Assembly: GCF_029266855.1 (NCBI RefSeq)
Contig: NZ_JAQSWB010000009.1
Span: forward strand, 1-64,000
Origin: Fluviicola sp.
GTDB taxonomy: Bacteria > Bacteroidota > Bacteroidia > Flavobacteriales_D > Crocinitomicaceae
Length of the DNA stretch: 64,000 bases
Direction: 5' to 3'
Of this stretch, positions 54,339 to 63,180 are shown in pieces. Under the pieces are notes generated by a model that made no database searches, was not told where the DNA came from, and was given only the letters and a program-made list of their open reading frames with translations. Position 1 is the stretch's first letter. Each line of letters starts with the position of its first letter. The position numbers were made by a program, and so were the translations under genes.

Positions 54339-55478
54339 TCACCACCCCTGTTTCCACTTCTGTGCGATTCGCAAAGCCGTTTCCAGCATATAGGGCGACC
54401 ATTTTTCGATTTCCCAGGAAGAATGTGCCAATGACGATCGATGGAGTGAACGAAGCGCTTCATTGTAATCTGCCGAGTGTTCGAGTATGGAAGACAATTC
54501 GACTTGCTGTTCGTACAATTTTGCCGATTCGGGAACCGGTTCGTTTAGTGAAATGGATTCTTTCGGCAAAAAATCTGTAACTGAAATGGATTGATTTCGT
54601 GAATTGAAAGTATGGATAATTGACTGCATTCGTTCGAAATCCATTTGGAATTGGCGCTGACTTTCCATTGTATGAAGTGCAATTCCCAATTGTTCCAATA
54701 TGACAAACTTTAGATTCTTACACAAAGGCAATGTTTTTCTCAGCAAATCAAAGACAGCTTCCGGAACTGCATCGTCGTGTGTATCTCTCCGGATAGTACG
54801 TTCGGGCCGGATTCCGGATGATTCCCAACTTCCACCGGAAATATGAATCTCCCGCACTCGGTCGAGCGGATAGGCCCGGATCAATGTTTCAAAATCGAGT
54901 GAAAAGTTTTGAAGCTGACAATACAGGTTGTGCAGGTCCAGAATAATGAATCCGTTAACGGGTTCAATCAACCGTTCCAAAAATTCTCCATGACGTTGCA
55001 CTTCATCCAAAGAATAGGAAAAAGCCAGGTTTTCCAATCCGACAGGACAGGAACAGGCTTCCTGGATGCGCTGCAGTCGATCAATACCAATCGCCAGCGT
55101 TTCGGAAGTGTATGGAACAGAGATTGGTGCACCTTTATGGAAATCCTCGCCGGTCATGAAACCGAAATGCTCCGTTATGTGATCGAACTTGAAATTAGCG
55201 GAAACCTTGCGCAAATGATCGAGCCAGCGTTGTTGTTCGGTCGTCCATTTCCCTGAAAAAAGTGAAAAGTAGACACCATGACCTATAAGCCTTCCTTCCT
55301 GGCTGAAAGCCCGGAGGAGTTCAACAAACCAATCCGGGATCTCACGGACTTTGTATAAGGTATCGAAAGACCATTCGATTGCCTCCACTTTTTCAGAAGC
55401 AAACAAGGGCAAGGTTGCTTGTAAAAGCTGGTTATCTAGATTACACGAAACCCCCGAACGTATTTTTGAAACTGACAT
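54339..55478 (-). CDS. DUF692/MNIO-family multinuclear iron oxygenase with C-terminal extension
   Basis: 379 aa. The DUF692 TIM barrel spans about 5-290 with the family's metal and active-site pattern intact: H67 (GHGVYFSLFSG), E103-H104 (ITEHFGF), E149-N150 (VGLENLAFS), D181 and N184 (LDLHNLYC), H212 (REIHISGGSW), D232-H234 (RRDTHDD), E262. Relatives (MbnB, TglH, ChrH, BufB) use two or three iron ions to modify Cys residues of ribosomal peptides, each with a partner protein. Residues about 291-379 form a helical extension that may stand in for such a partner. The gene starts directly after the stop (TAA then ATG) of the Cys-rich peptide gene, implying coupled translation and an enzyme-substrate pair. 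Confidence 0.88.
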   Translation of the reverse strand: MSVSKIRSGVSCNLDNQLLQATLPLFASEKVEAIEWSFDTLYKVREIPDWFVELLRAFSQEGRLIGHGVYFSLFSGKWTTEQQRWLDHLRKVSANFKFDHITEHFGFMTGEDFHKGAPISVPYTSETLAIGIDRLQRIQEACSCPVGLENLAFSYSLDEVQRHGEFLERLIEPVNGFIILDLHNLYCQLQNFSLDFETLIRAYPLDRVREIHISGGSWESSGIRPERTIRRDTHDDAVPEAVFDLLRKTLPLCKNLKFVILEQLGIALHTMESQRQFQMDFERMQSIIHTFNSRNQSISVTDFLPKESISLNEPVPESAKLYEQQVELSSILEHSADYNEALRSLHRSSLAHSSWEIEKWSPYMLETALRIAQKWKQGW

Positions 55479-55688
55479 TTATCCCATTCCACAAGCAGGA
55501 CATGGTTCGCAATGAGTTGTAGTGGAATTGGAGCTATCCGTTCTGTTTTCATTGAGTTGCTCGTTCTTTTTTCTGATGTCTTGTTTCTCACAAGAAGTTG
55601 TTGCAGCAGAGATAGTTGCAACGGAAACACCTAAAGTGATTGCTTGTAGTAAAGATGATGATAGTTTCATGGCTTCAAATTTTTTCAA
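55479..55688 (-). CDS. Candidate RiPP precursor peptide for the MNIO enzyme
   Basis: 69 aa from ATG 55688 (63 aa if ATG 55670 is used). An N-terminal amphipathic/hydrophobic segment (LLQAITLGVSVATISAATTSC) resembles an export or lipoprotein signal with Cys33, though the TTSC box is weak. A charged, Asn/Ser/Thr-rich linker follows (DIRKKNEQLNENRTDSSNST). The C-terminus is HCEPCPACGMG, with Cys60, Cys63 and Cys66 in a CxxCxxC arrangement. Short peptides with clustered C-terminal cysteines directly upstream of DUF692 genes are known substrates of MNIO enzymes. Modification (for example thio-heterocycles) and metal binding are inferred. There is no transporter or protease gene beside it. Confidence 0.75.
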   Translation of the reverse strand: MKKFEAMKLSSSLLQAITLGVSVATISAATTSCEKQDIRKKNEQLNENRTDSSNSTTTHCEPCPACGMG

Positions 55689-55861
55689 AAGATAAACCTT
55701 TCACCCAAAAAGGACAAATTTATTATTTTAAATGTGTTTTTCTTTGATTGACTTGTACACAACGAAAAACATGCAGGAATCTTTATTTTGCACACATAGA
55801 CAACTATTCTTACCATTTGTGCGTTTCAAAGAAGGAAGAAAAGCCCTTTCACAAACCATCC

Positions 55862-57970
55862 ATGAAGTATCAGTTATTATTTGTTTATTTTCTTATTTCC
55901 ACATTGCCAGTTCTGGCACAAAATCAACACATGAATTGGTTCTTCGGATCTGGGAGTGGTTTGAGCTTCAGTTCGGGTAATCCTGTTCCAGTTGGTGGTA
56001 ACGGGATGACGACCAACGAATCCTGTGCTTCCATAAGCGATGCAAATGGCAACAAACTATTTTATACAGATGGTATAGAAGTTTGGAATGCTTTCAACTC
56101 CGTCATGCCCAATGGATCCGGACTGCTCGGTCATAAAAGCTCTCAGTGCATAATCATCCCCAAGCCGGGAAATTCGGGCAAATACTATATTGTTGCAACC
56201 GATGGTATTGAACACAACTGTCTAAACGGACTCACTTATTCCGAAGTGGATATGAGTTTACAAGGCGGTACCGGAGATATAACAGCAGTAAAAAATGTTC
56301 AATTGAATGCGCTCAACGGCGAATGGGTTACAGCAATAAGGCATGCAAATTGTGTTGATACCTGGATCATTACTCATGGAAAAGATCCGAACAATGTTTT
56401 CCTTGCCTATCATGTAAGTACTTTAGGAATCAATCCAATCCCTGTATCAACAAATCTCGGAATCTCTGTTCCATCTAATTTGTCGGGAGTTGGGATTATG
56501 CGACCAAATCCACAAGGAACAAAAATTGCGATGGCAAGATCTTATTCCGGCATGGGAAGCATTGAACTCATTGATTTCGATAACGCAAGTGGTATCGCAA
56601 CAGGAATCAACAATCTATACACAGCGACCACTACAAGCAATAGCTATGGGTTGGAATTCTCGAGAAGCGGTAATCGATTGTACTCAGGTGAATTCGGAAA
56701 TACTTACAACAGCATTTTTCAATACGATATGACAGCAGCAAATATTACAGTCACTCGTACAAAGGTCGGTCAGTTAGCATCAGCTCCTGGAGAAATCGGT
56801 CAACTCCAAATAGCACCGAATGATAAGATATATGTTAGCTACAATATGTGGCCTGCCGTCGACTTTATTGGGGTTATCACAGATCCTGAACTACTTGGAA
56901 CAAACTGCGGGTATGTGGAAAATGGAACTTCGATTGGAGCTCCTGCCATGTATGGACTACCCTGGTATTATAATCCGGATTACCTGATTCCATCCCCATT
57001 AGAACTTGGTCCTGATGCTACACTGTGCCTTGAAGGATCCATCACACTTTCGAACAATTTATCTAATGTTCCAGGTGCCACGTACCTTTGGTCTGATGGA
57101 AGCACGAATCCCACACTTCCCGTTTCAGAAGCAGGAACATACTGGGTTCAATATCAAATGGAATCTTGCCTTCCAACTATCGATTCTATTACCATTACTT
57201 TAGATACAACACAAATAGGTCATACAGTCGGTGATACCTCAGGATGTACACCATTTACTATTCAATTGGTTGGGATAGGTCCTCCGGGAATATCCGAATG
57301 GATTTGGGATATGGGTAACGGAACCATTATGCATACGCAAAATCCTGTATATGAATTTAAAACCCCCGGAATCTATACCGTATCGCTTACAGCAATCAGT
57401 GCAAACAATTGCTTAGTGCAAGACTCTGTAGTGATTCTTGCAGAGGCATTTCCAGTACCTATTGCTGATTTTTCCTTTCAACCTACAGTGGTTAAGCCCA
57501 ACATTCCCGTTACATTTACAGATCAATCAACTGGTAACATCGCAAGTTGGTTATGGCAAATCAACGACCAACAAATTTCCGTAGTCCCGCAATGTTCGTA
57601 TACCTTGGATGATTATATATTATTATCTGTTTCACTGACTGTGACAAATTCAGATGGCTGCAGCGACGAAAAAAAGATGACGGTATTTAAGCCAAGTGAT
57701 CTTGTCTATGTTCCAAATACATTTACACCGGATGGGAACGAACTGAATGCTATTTTCAAACCGATCGATTACTTTGGAGTTGTCAATGGATTCAGCATTT
57801 ACGACCGTTGGGGCGAACAGATTTGGTCAGGAAAATCAGCTATGGATGGATGGGACGGAACTATTCAGGGCAAACAAGCTCTTCCGGGAGTTTACACATG
57901 GGTGATTACAATAGCAAATACGGGTATTGCATCCAAAGAAATTCAAGGACATGTGACATTGGTGCGATAG
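55862..57970 (+). CDS. T9SS type B sorted protein with propeller-like and PKD domains
   Basis: 702 aa from ATG 55862, which begins the signal peptide (YQLLFVYFLISTLPVLAQ). Residues about 20-400 form a propeller-like domain (MNWFFGSGSGLSFSSGNP, NGNKLFYTDGIEVWN, YSEVDMSLQGGTGDITAVKNV, NPQGTKIAMARSY). Ig-like and PKD domains follow (about 405-480; 500-620; ISEWIWDMGNGT, PGIYTVSLTAIS). The C-terminus is a type B 'gliding motility' domain (VPNTFTPDGNELN, FSIYDRWGEQIWSG, MDGWDGTIQG, PGVYTWVITI). Paralogue of the protein at 61740-63161. Confidence 0.87.
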   Translation: MKYQLLFVYFLISTLPVLAQNQHMNWFFGSGSGLSFSSGNPVPVGGNGMTTNESCASISDANGNKLFYTDGIEVWNAFNSVMPNGSGLLGHKSSQCIIIPKPGNSGKYYIVATDGIEHNCLNGLTYSEVDMSLQGGTGDITAVKNVQLNALNGEWVTAIRHANCVDTWIITHGKDPNNVFLAYHVSTLGINPIPVSTNLGISVPSNLSGVGIMRPNPQGTKIAMARSYSGMGSIELIDFDNASGIATGINNLYTATTTSNSYGLEFSRSGNRLYSGEFGNTYNSIFQYDMTAANITVTRTKVGQLASAPGEIGQLQIAPNDKIYVSYNMWPAVDFIGVITDPELLGTNCGYVENGTSIGAPAMYGLPWYYNPDYLIPSPLELGPDATLCLEGSITLSNNLSNVPGATYLWSDGSTNPTLPVSEAGTYWVQYQMESCLPTIDSITITLDTTQIGHTVGDTSGCTPFTIQLVGIGPPGISEWIWDMGNGTIMHTQNPVYEFKTPGIYTVSLTAISANNCLVQDSVVILAEAFPVPIADFSFQPTVVKPNIPVTFTDQSTGNIASWLWQINDQQISVVPQCSYTLDDYILLSVSLTVTNSDGCSDEKKMTVFKPSDLVYVPNTFTPDGNELNAIFKPIDYFGVVNGFSIYDRWGEQIWSGKSAMDGWDGTIQGKQALPGVYTWVITIANTGIASKEIQGHVTLVR

Positions 57971-58012
57971 GCTGGTGTGTTTCGTTTACTTCATTTTGGG
58001 TATCTTCACACT

Positions 58013-58531
58013 ATGAAAATCGCATTTACAGGTGCTCATTGTGTCGGAAAGACAACGCTGGCAGAAAAACTGCAGACAACTTTACCGGACTATCTCTTTA
58101 TCCCGGAACCTTATGTCGAACTTGAAGAAGAAGGGCATATCTTTTCTGAAACACCCGGAGCGGAAGATTTTTCAGTCCAGCTTGAGTATGCGATCGAACG
58201 AATTTGCATCGATGAGCCGGATGTTATTTTTGACAGAAGTCCGCTCGATCTGCTAGCCTATCTCTATGTGACAGGCGGTGCCAAAGCTTCACAAAACTTC
58301 TACATGAAAGTACGCGAAGCCATGACAGAAATCGATCTGCTGGTATTTGTCCCGGTTGAAAAACCAGATCTGATAGACTGCCCGCAAAGTGAGTTCCCGG
58401 AATTGAGACAACAGGTCAATGAATTACTCCACGAATGGATCAGCGATTTTGACCTGGAGACGGTGGATGTTCGCGGAACTCTGGCCGAACGCGAAGAACA
58501 AATCATCCGTAAAATCTTAGAACTGGAATAA
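58013..58531 (+). CDS. P-loop ATPase/kinase-like protein (AAA_28)
   Basis: 172 aa from ATG 58013; an earlier GTG (57977) adds residues without family support. Walker A GAHCVGKTTL (7-16). VIFDRSPLDLLAYLYV is the Walker B/DRSP motif of NadR-like and AAA_28 nucleoside-kinase-like ATPases. Cytoplasmic; substrate unknown. It sits 42 bp after the T9SS gene. Confidence 0.83.
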   Translation: MKIAFTGAHCVGKTTLAEKLQTTLPDYLFIPEPYVELEEEGHIFSETPGAEDFSVQLEYAIERICIDEPDVIFDRSPLDLLAYLYVTGGAKASQNFYMKVREAMTEIDLLVFVPVEKPDLIDCPQSEFPELRQQVNELLHEWISDFDLETVDVRGTLAEREEQIIRKILELE

Positions 58532-58621
58532 GTGTACAGCCACTCTCTTAAATAATCCTAATTCATTTTATCCTCATTTTGATTTTCCTTAACTTCCTGT
58601 ACAACTGTAAATAGGAAGTGT

Positions 58622-60199
58622 ATGGAGCGCAAGGATCAAATTTTCGATGATGAACAGACTTCCGGGAGCAACACGTCTATCTGGATGCTGAAAACCCCGG
58701 TTAAATCATTCAACACACTTTCCCGCCCGATGGAAACGGATGTCCTGATCGTTGGCGGCGGAGTAGCAGGTTTAATGACAGCATACGAACTCCTTACGAA
58801 TGGAAAACGTGTTATCCTGGTTGAAGACGGAGAGATCGGCAGCGGTGAAACTCATCGTACTTCTGCCCACCTCACCTACTCGCTTGACACACAATATTCC
58901 GACCTGGAATCGCGCTTCGGAGAAGAAGAGGCAAAACTGATCGGTGATGCACACAAAACCGCAATCGATTGGATAGAAGAACTTGTAAAACGCGAAAAGA
59001 TCGCTTGTCATTTCAAACGGGTTGACGGCTTCCTCTTCCCGCATCCCACGGACAAGGAAGATGTGATCGAAAAGGAATTTGAGGTCACAAACCGTTTTGG
59101 TTTTGAAACAAGCATACATGAAATCATTCCGGGTTTTCTAAAAGGGAATAACAAGCGCTGCCTTCTGTTTCCCCAGCAGGCACAATTCAACATACTACTT
59201 TTTTTACTCGCTTTAGCAGATATCGTTGAACAGAAAGGCGGACAAATTTTCACCCGCTCGAAAGCAAAAAAATTCACGGAGAATAGCGTAGAAGTAAACG
59301 GGTTTACTGTGAATGCAAAACACATTGTGCTCGCAACAAACACTCCGATTGCGGGTCCCTTGATCACTCATACCAAACAATGGCCATACCGGACCTATGC
59401 TATTGCTGCGGAAATTCCGAAAGGAAGTGTCGAATATGCACTTTGGTGGGATACCGGCGACCAGGATGCTCCATGGGTTCAAAAACCCTATCATTACGTC
59501 CGGATCGAAGAAGGGGACGGAGATGTGGATTATTTAATTGTCGGTGGAGAGGACTACAAGACCGGCCAGGAAGACCGGGAAAATATTCCTGCGGAAATAC
59601 GTTATAAAAATCTCGAAATGTGGGCAAAAGACCATTTTCCTAATATCTCAGGCATTGCTGCCAAATGGTCGGGACAAGTCATTAACACGGTAGACGGATG
59701 TGGTTTTATCGGGAAGAATCCGGGGAGCGAAACAACTTACATCATCACAGGTGATTCCGGTAACGGAATTACAAACGCAGCGATCGGGGCGCAGTTAATT
59801 ACAGATCTGATTCTTGGAAAAGAAAATAAATGGGCGGAAGTTTTTGATCCTTCCCGCAGTGTATTTAAACATGCTCCAGGTGATTACCTGAAAGAAGTTG
59901 GGAACATGATCCGGCAGTATACGGATTGGCTCATGCCCGGAGACCAGAAAACAATCGAAGAGCTAAAACCCGGTGAGGGTGCAGTATTGCGTGAAGGATT
60001 AAAGAAAATAGCAGTTTTCAGGGATGAACAGGATAAACTTCACATCTGCAGTGCCGTTTGCCCGCATCTGGGCGCGATCGTTCAGTGGAATGCAGATGAA
60101 AAGACATTTGATTGTCCGGCACACGGCTCGCGTTTCAGTGCTTTGGGAAAAGTGATTAACGGTCCGTCGAATGGTGACTTGGGTGAAAAGGACGAATAA
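58622..60199 (+). CDS. FAD-dependent oxidoreductase with C-terminal Rieske domain
   Basis: 525 aa. DAO-type FAD domain with VLIVGGGVAGLMTAYEL (41-57) and VILVEDGEIGSGETHRTSAHLTY. C-terminal Rieske [2Fe-2S] domain with C480-P-H482 and C498-P-A-H501 (CPHLGAIVQWN, DCPAHGSRFSALGKVINGP). This fusion is widespread and is annotated as FAD-dependent oxidoreductase; the electron donor and substrate are unknown. It follows a 90-bp gap with no clear regulatory element. Confidence 0.92.
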   Translation: MERKDQIFDDEQTSGSNTSIWMLKTPVKSFNTLSRPMETDVLIVGGGVAGLMTAYELLTNGKRVILVEDGEIGSGETHRTSAHLTYSLDTQYSDLESRFGEEEAKLIGDAHKTAIDWIEELVKREKIACHFKRVDGFLFPHPTDKEDVIEKEFEVTNRFGFETSIHEIIPGFLKGNNKRCLLFPQQAQFNILLFLLALADIVEQKGGQIFTRSKAKKFTENSVEVNGFTVNAKHIVLATNTPIAGPLITHTKQWPYRTYAIAAEIPKGSVEYALWWDTGDQDAPWVQKPYHYVRIEEGDGDVDYLIVGGEDYKTGQEDRENIPAEIRYKNLEMWAKDHFPNISGIAAKWSGQVINTVDGCGFIGKNPGSETTYIITGDSGNGITNAAIGAQLITDLILGKENKWAEVFDPSRSVFKHAPGDYLKEVGNMIRQYTDWLMPGDQKTIEELKPGEGAVLREGLKKIAVFRDEQDKLHICSAVCPHLGAIVQWNADEKTFDCPAHGSRFSALGKVINGPSNGDLGEKDE

Positions 60200-60256
60200 T
60201 CATTGAATTCAGGTAGTAATTTAAACCATTTGGCATCCCGGATGTCTTAAAATACG

Positions 60257-60883
60257 ATGAAAGATTCAGCAAACGAAAAAACGGAGTTCTGGGAAGCCAG
60301 TTTTATTGAAAAGCAGGAAATGTGGGGTCTCGACCCTGCCAATTCTACCGCAATAACAACAGATATCTTTGTCCAAAACGCAGTAAAGAAGGTATTGATC
60401 CCAGGAATTGGTTATGGTCGAAATGCACGGCCCTTCCTGGAAAGCGGAATGTCTGTTACCGGGATTGAGATTTCGGAAACGGCTATTGAACTGCTGAAGA
60501 AACATTATGGAACGCAGATAAATGTCTATCATGGTTCTGTAACGGATATGCCGTTTGATGAGCTTCAGTATGACGGGATTTTTTGTTATGCCCTGATCCA
60601 TTTGCTTCATGCCCGCGAAAGAGAAAAACTGATCCGGGACTGCTACAATCAACTACCGGAAAACGGGTGCATGATTTTTACTGCGATCTCAAAAGAAGCT
60701 TCGACTTATGGAACCGGGAAACTGATCGGAAAAGACCGCTACGAACAGTTTGGAGGGGTCAATATATTCTTTTACGACCACGAATCAATTAGAGCAGAAT
60801 TCGGAGCATTCGGATTGGTCGATATCCGGGAAGTAATGGAGAACCAGCCGATGTTTTTGGTTACATGCAGGAAAACCAGCTGA
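60257..60883 (+). CDS. Class I SAM-dependent methyltransferase
   Basis: 208 aa. SAM motif I VLIPGIGYGRNARPFLESG, acidic motif VTGIEISETAIELLKKHY, and motif IV YDGIFCYALIHLL. The N-terminus (FWEASFIEKQEMWGLDP) resembles TehB/thiopurine-type small-molecule methyltransferases. Substrate unknown. It is 57 bp after the FAD/Rieske gene and may share its transcript. Confidence 0.88.
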   Translation: MKDSANEKTEFWEASFIEKQEMWGLDPANSTAITTDIFVQNAVKKVLIPGIGYGRNARPFLESGMSVTGIEISETAIELLKKHYGTQINVYHGSVTDMPFDELQYDGIFCYALIHLLHAREREKLIRDCYNQLPENGCMIFTAISKEASTYGTGKLIGKDRYEQFGGVNIFFYDHESIRAEFGAFGLVDIREVMENQPMFLVTCRKTS

Positions 60884-60885
60884 AA

Positions 60886-61542
60886 TCAATCCGGAAGTTC
60901 AGGTGTCCGCTTAATCTCCCGCATAATAGCAATCACCAAAACACTTTGTACGGCTGCAAAAAAGCACCACACAGATACCAGGTAAGCTTCGAAGAACACC
61001 TGTGTTACCACAAGAGAAACCACATTGGCCACAGCCAAAGCTATCGCCCGTTTCCGGGTAGAAAAGAAGGGCGCAATCACAATGGCAGCAATGTACAAGA
61101 CACCAGTTACTATCTGCAGAACTGTCGTTGTGCCTATTCTGTAGGAAATATGACAGCCATCGATCTGTGCAATTGCAGGAGAAAAAATCAGTCGGCAAGT
61201 AAGCAGAATTGAAACTGCAATACCGGCGAAAAGAAAATACCGGATAATTTTCCGGCGTTCGGGCAAGCGTTCAATTCCCAGGTATCCAAGCGGAATCCAA
61301 AAGGGCCATATGATCTGGGCAAAAATAAGAAATGCATATTTGGCGAAAGTATGCCACACGGAAAAACCGGTATCCGATAACGAAAGCCAAACAAAACCCT
61401 CACATACCTGCTGAATGGCGAACAGTAAAGGCATGGAGGCAAATATCAGATGGGCGGGTTTGCGGACCTGGCTAATGGAAGCCACACCTGCTATCGTCAG
61501 AACTCCTCCTGCAATAAAACTTGCGCTTGCTGAAAAACACAT
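60886..61542 (-). CDS. Multi-pass membrane protein (DUF6629-like)
   Basis: 218 aa from ATG 61542, giving the characteristic MCFSASASFIAGGVLTIAG start; a start at 61587 adds polar residues. Seven or so TM helices, with conserved-looking PLLFAIQQVCEGFVWLSL and QIIWPFWIPLGYLGIE. The MCFSA start is a hallmark of DUF6629, a family of unknown role. Its stop is 2 bp from the convergent methyltransferase stop. Confidence 0.78.
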   Translation of the reverse strand: MCFSASASFIAGGVLTIAGVASISQVRKPAHLIFASMPLLFAIQQVCEGFVWLSLSDTGFSVWHTFAKYAFLIFAQIIWPFWIPLGYLGIERLPERRKIIRYFLFAGIAVSILLTCRLIFSPAIAQIDGCHISYRIGTTTVLQIVTGVLYIAAIVIAPFFSTRKRAIALAVANVVSLVVTQVFFEAYLVSVWCFFAAVQSVLVIAIMREIKRTPELPD

Positions 61543-61739
61543 ACTCTTTGAATTAAGTGATTTACTATACGACCAACAACGCACCAACCCTTACATCATT
61601 CCGGTAATAGATAGAAGAAATATACACTTAATCACAGGATAAATACCGCTTTGATATTTTTAATAATTGGTTAAAGAACATAATCTCCAACCATTCAAAA
61701 CAAATTGTATCTATAGACCAATACAATAAGACTATTCAA

Positions 61740-63161
61740 ATGAAAAGCTATTCCTTGGCACTTCTCTTTTTTTTATTTCTGCTAAAAGGCCTTGGGCAAA
61801 ACATTCCGGAAATTAACCATTGGTTTTTTGGTGATCACGCAGCCTTGGATTTTAGTTCCGGTGTTCCGGTTTCAGTTCAAAACTCTCAATTAAATACAAT
61901 GGAGGGAACCAGCAGTATTTCAGACAGTGTCGGTAATTTGCTGTTTTATACTGATGGGATTACAGTTTGGAACAGACTCCATGGAATGATGCCAAATGGC
62001 CAAAATTTAATGGGACATCCCTCTACATCACAGTCTGCATTAATAGTTCAAAGGCCTTGCTATCCGAATCGTTATTATATTTTCACGGCTCCGGCTGGTG
62101 GCTCTAATAAACTATATTATTCTGAAGTAGACCTGGCACTTAATAGTGGTTTAGGAGCTGTAACAGCTGTTAAAAACATTCCCTTAGGAACAACTCTAAT
62201 TTCTGAAAAACTAGCTGTTGTCTGGCATACGGATGAACAACGTTTATGGCTCATTTGTCAGGAACCCTGGTTGACCAATCGATTTTTCGCCTACTTAATT
62301 TCATCAAGCGGAGTTGATTCCATTCCTGTTGAAAGTATTGCTGGAATTAATGAAAACGTCGGCGTTGGATACTTAAAAGCAAATCCGAAAGGAGATATTC
62401 TTGTTTCATGTAATTTTAAAAGTTCAAACATCCTTTCTTTTAACCGTACTACAGGAACAGTTTCAGATAAATTCGTAATCCCAAGAGATAGTGTTCCAAT
62501 AAATAATCTAATTGGTGCCGATCTGTTTTATGGGGCAGAGTTTTCTCCCAATGGAAACCTTTTGTATTTGACAACACTTGACACCAACATCTATCAATTT
62601 GATCTTACACAGCTTACAGCATTAGATGTCATTGAATCCATGGTAATAATAGGTAGTATTTTTCCTACATTAGAGACCAATGCCTCTGCTCTACAAATTG
62701 GCCCGGACGGAAAAATATATGTTGCTAAAACCGGGACATCTTCATTGGCCCGAATTGAAAATCCGGACGCCATCGGTATATCTTGTGGATTTACAGAAAA
62801 TGCAGTTCAGTTGTCCGGAGGTTGCGCATCAGGACTTCCCTCTTTCCAAATGTGCTACCGTTATAATTTCGATGAATGTCCATATATTCCTCCCACTCCG
62901 ATACCAGAGGTATCTCTAGAAATACCAAACATTATTACACCTAATAGTGATGGCTTAAATGATGTGTTCCTGATAAAAAACATGTCTTTGGGTCAAGTTT
63001 CACTAACCATAGCAAACCGCTGGGGAAATACAATCTTCTTTTCCGATGCATATATGAACGACTGGAACGGAGAAGCATACTCAGATGGAGTTTACTTCTA
63101 CCATATCTATGATTCGAAGAATCAAAAAACACATACCGGATTCCTGGAAATAATCCGGTGA
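61740..63161 (+). CDS. T9SS type B sorted protein with propeller-like domain
   Basis: 473 aa. Signal peptide 1-19 (SLALLFFLFLLKGLGQ). Propeller-like domain (about 20-385) closely parallels the 55862-57970 protein: NHWFFGDHAALDFSSGVP, GNLLFYTDGITVWNRLHGMMPNG, YYSEVDLALNSGLGAVTAVKN, KANPKGDILVSC, LQIGPDGKIYVAKTG. The type B sorting domain follows directly (IPNIITPNSDGLNDVF, LTIANRWGNTIFFS, DWNGEAYSDGVYFYHI), with no Ig or PKD insert. The ATG at 61740 is followed at once by the signal peptide. Confidence 0.87.
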   Translation: MKSYSLALLFFLFLLKGLGQNIPEINHWFFGDHAALDFSSGVPVSVQNSQLNTMEGTSSISDSVGNLLFYTDGITVWNRLHGMMPNGQNLMGHPSTSQSALIVQRPCYPNRYYIFTAPAGGSNKLYYSEVDLALNSGLGAVTAVKNIPLGTTLISEKLAVVWHTDEQRLWLICQEPWLTNRFFAYLISSSGVDSIPVESIAGINENVGVGYLKANPKGDILVSCNFKSSNILSFNRTTGTVSDKFVIPRDSVPINNLIGADLFYGAEFSPNGNLLYLTTLDTNIYQFDLTQLTALDVIESMVIIGSIFPTLETNASALQIGPDGKIYVAKTGTSSLARIENPDAIGISCGFTENAVQLSGGCASGLPSFQMCYRYNFDECPYIPPTPIPEVSLEIPNIITPNSDGLNDVFLIKNMSLGQVSLTIANRWGNTIFFSDAYMNDWNGEAYSDGVYFYHIYDSKNQKTHTGFLEIIR

Positions 63162-63180
63162 AACTGGAAAAATAATTATC

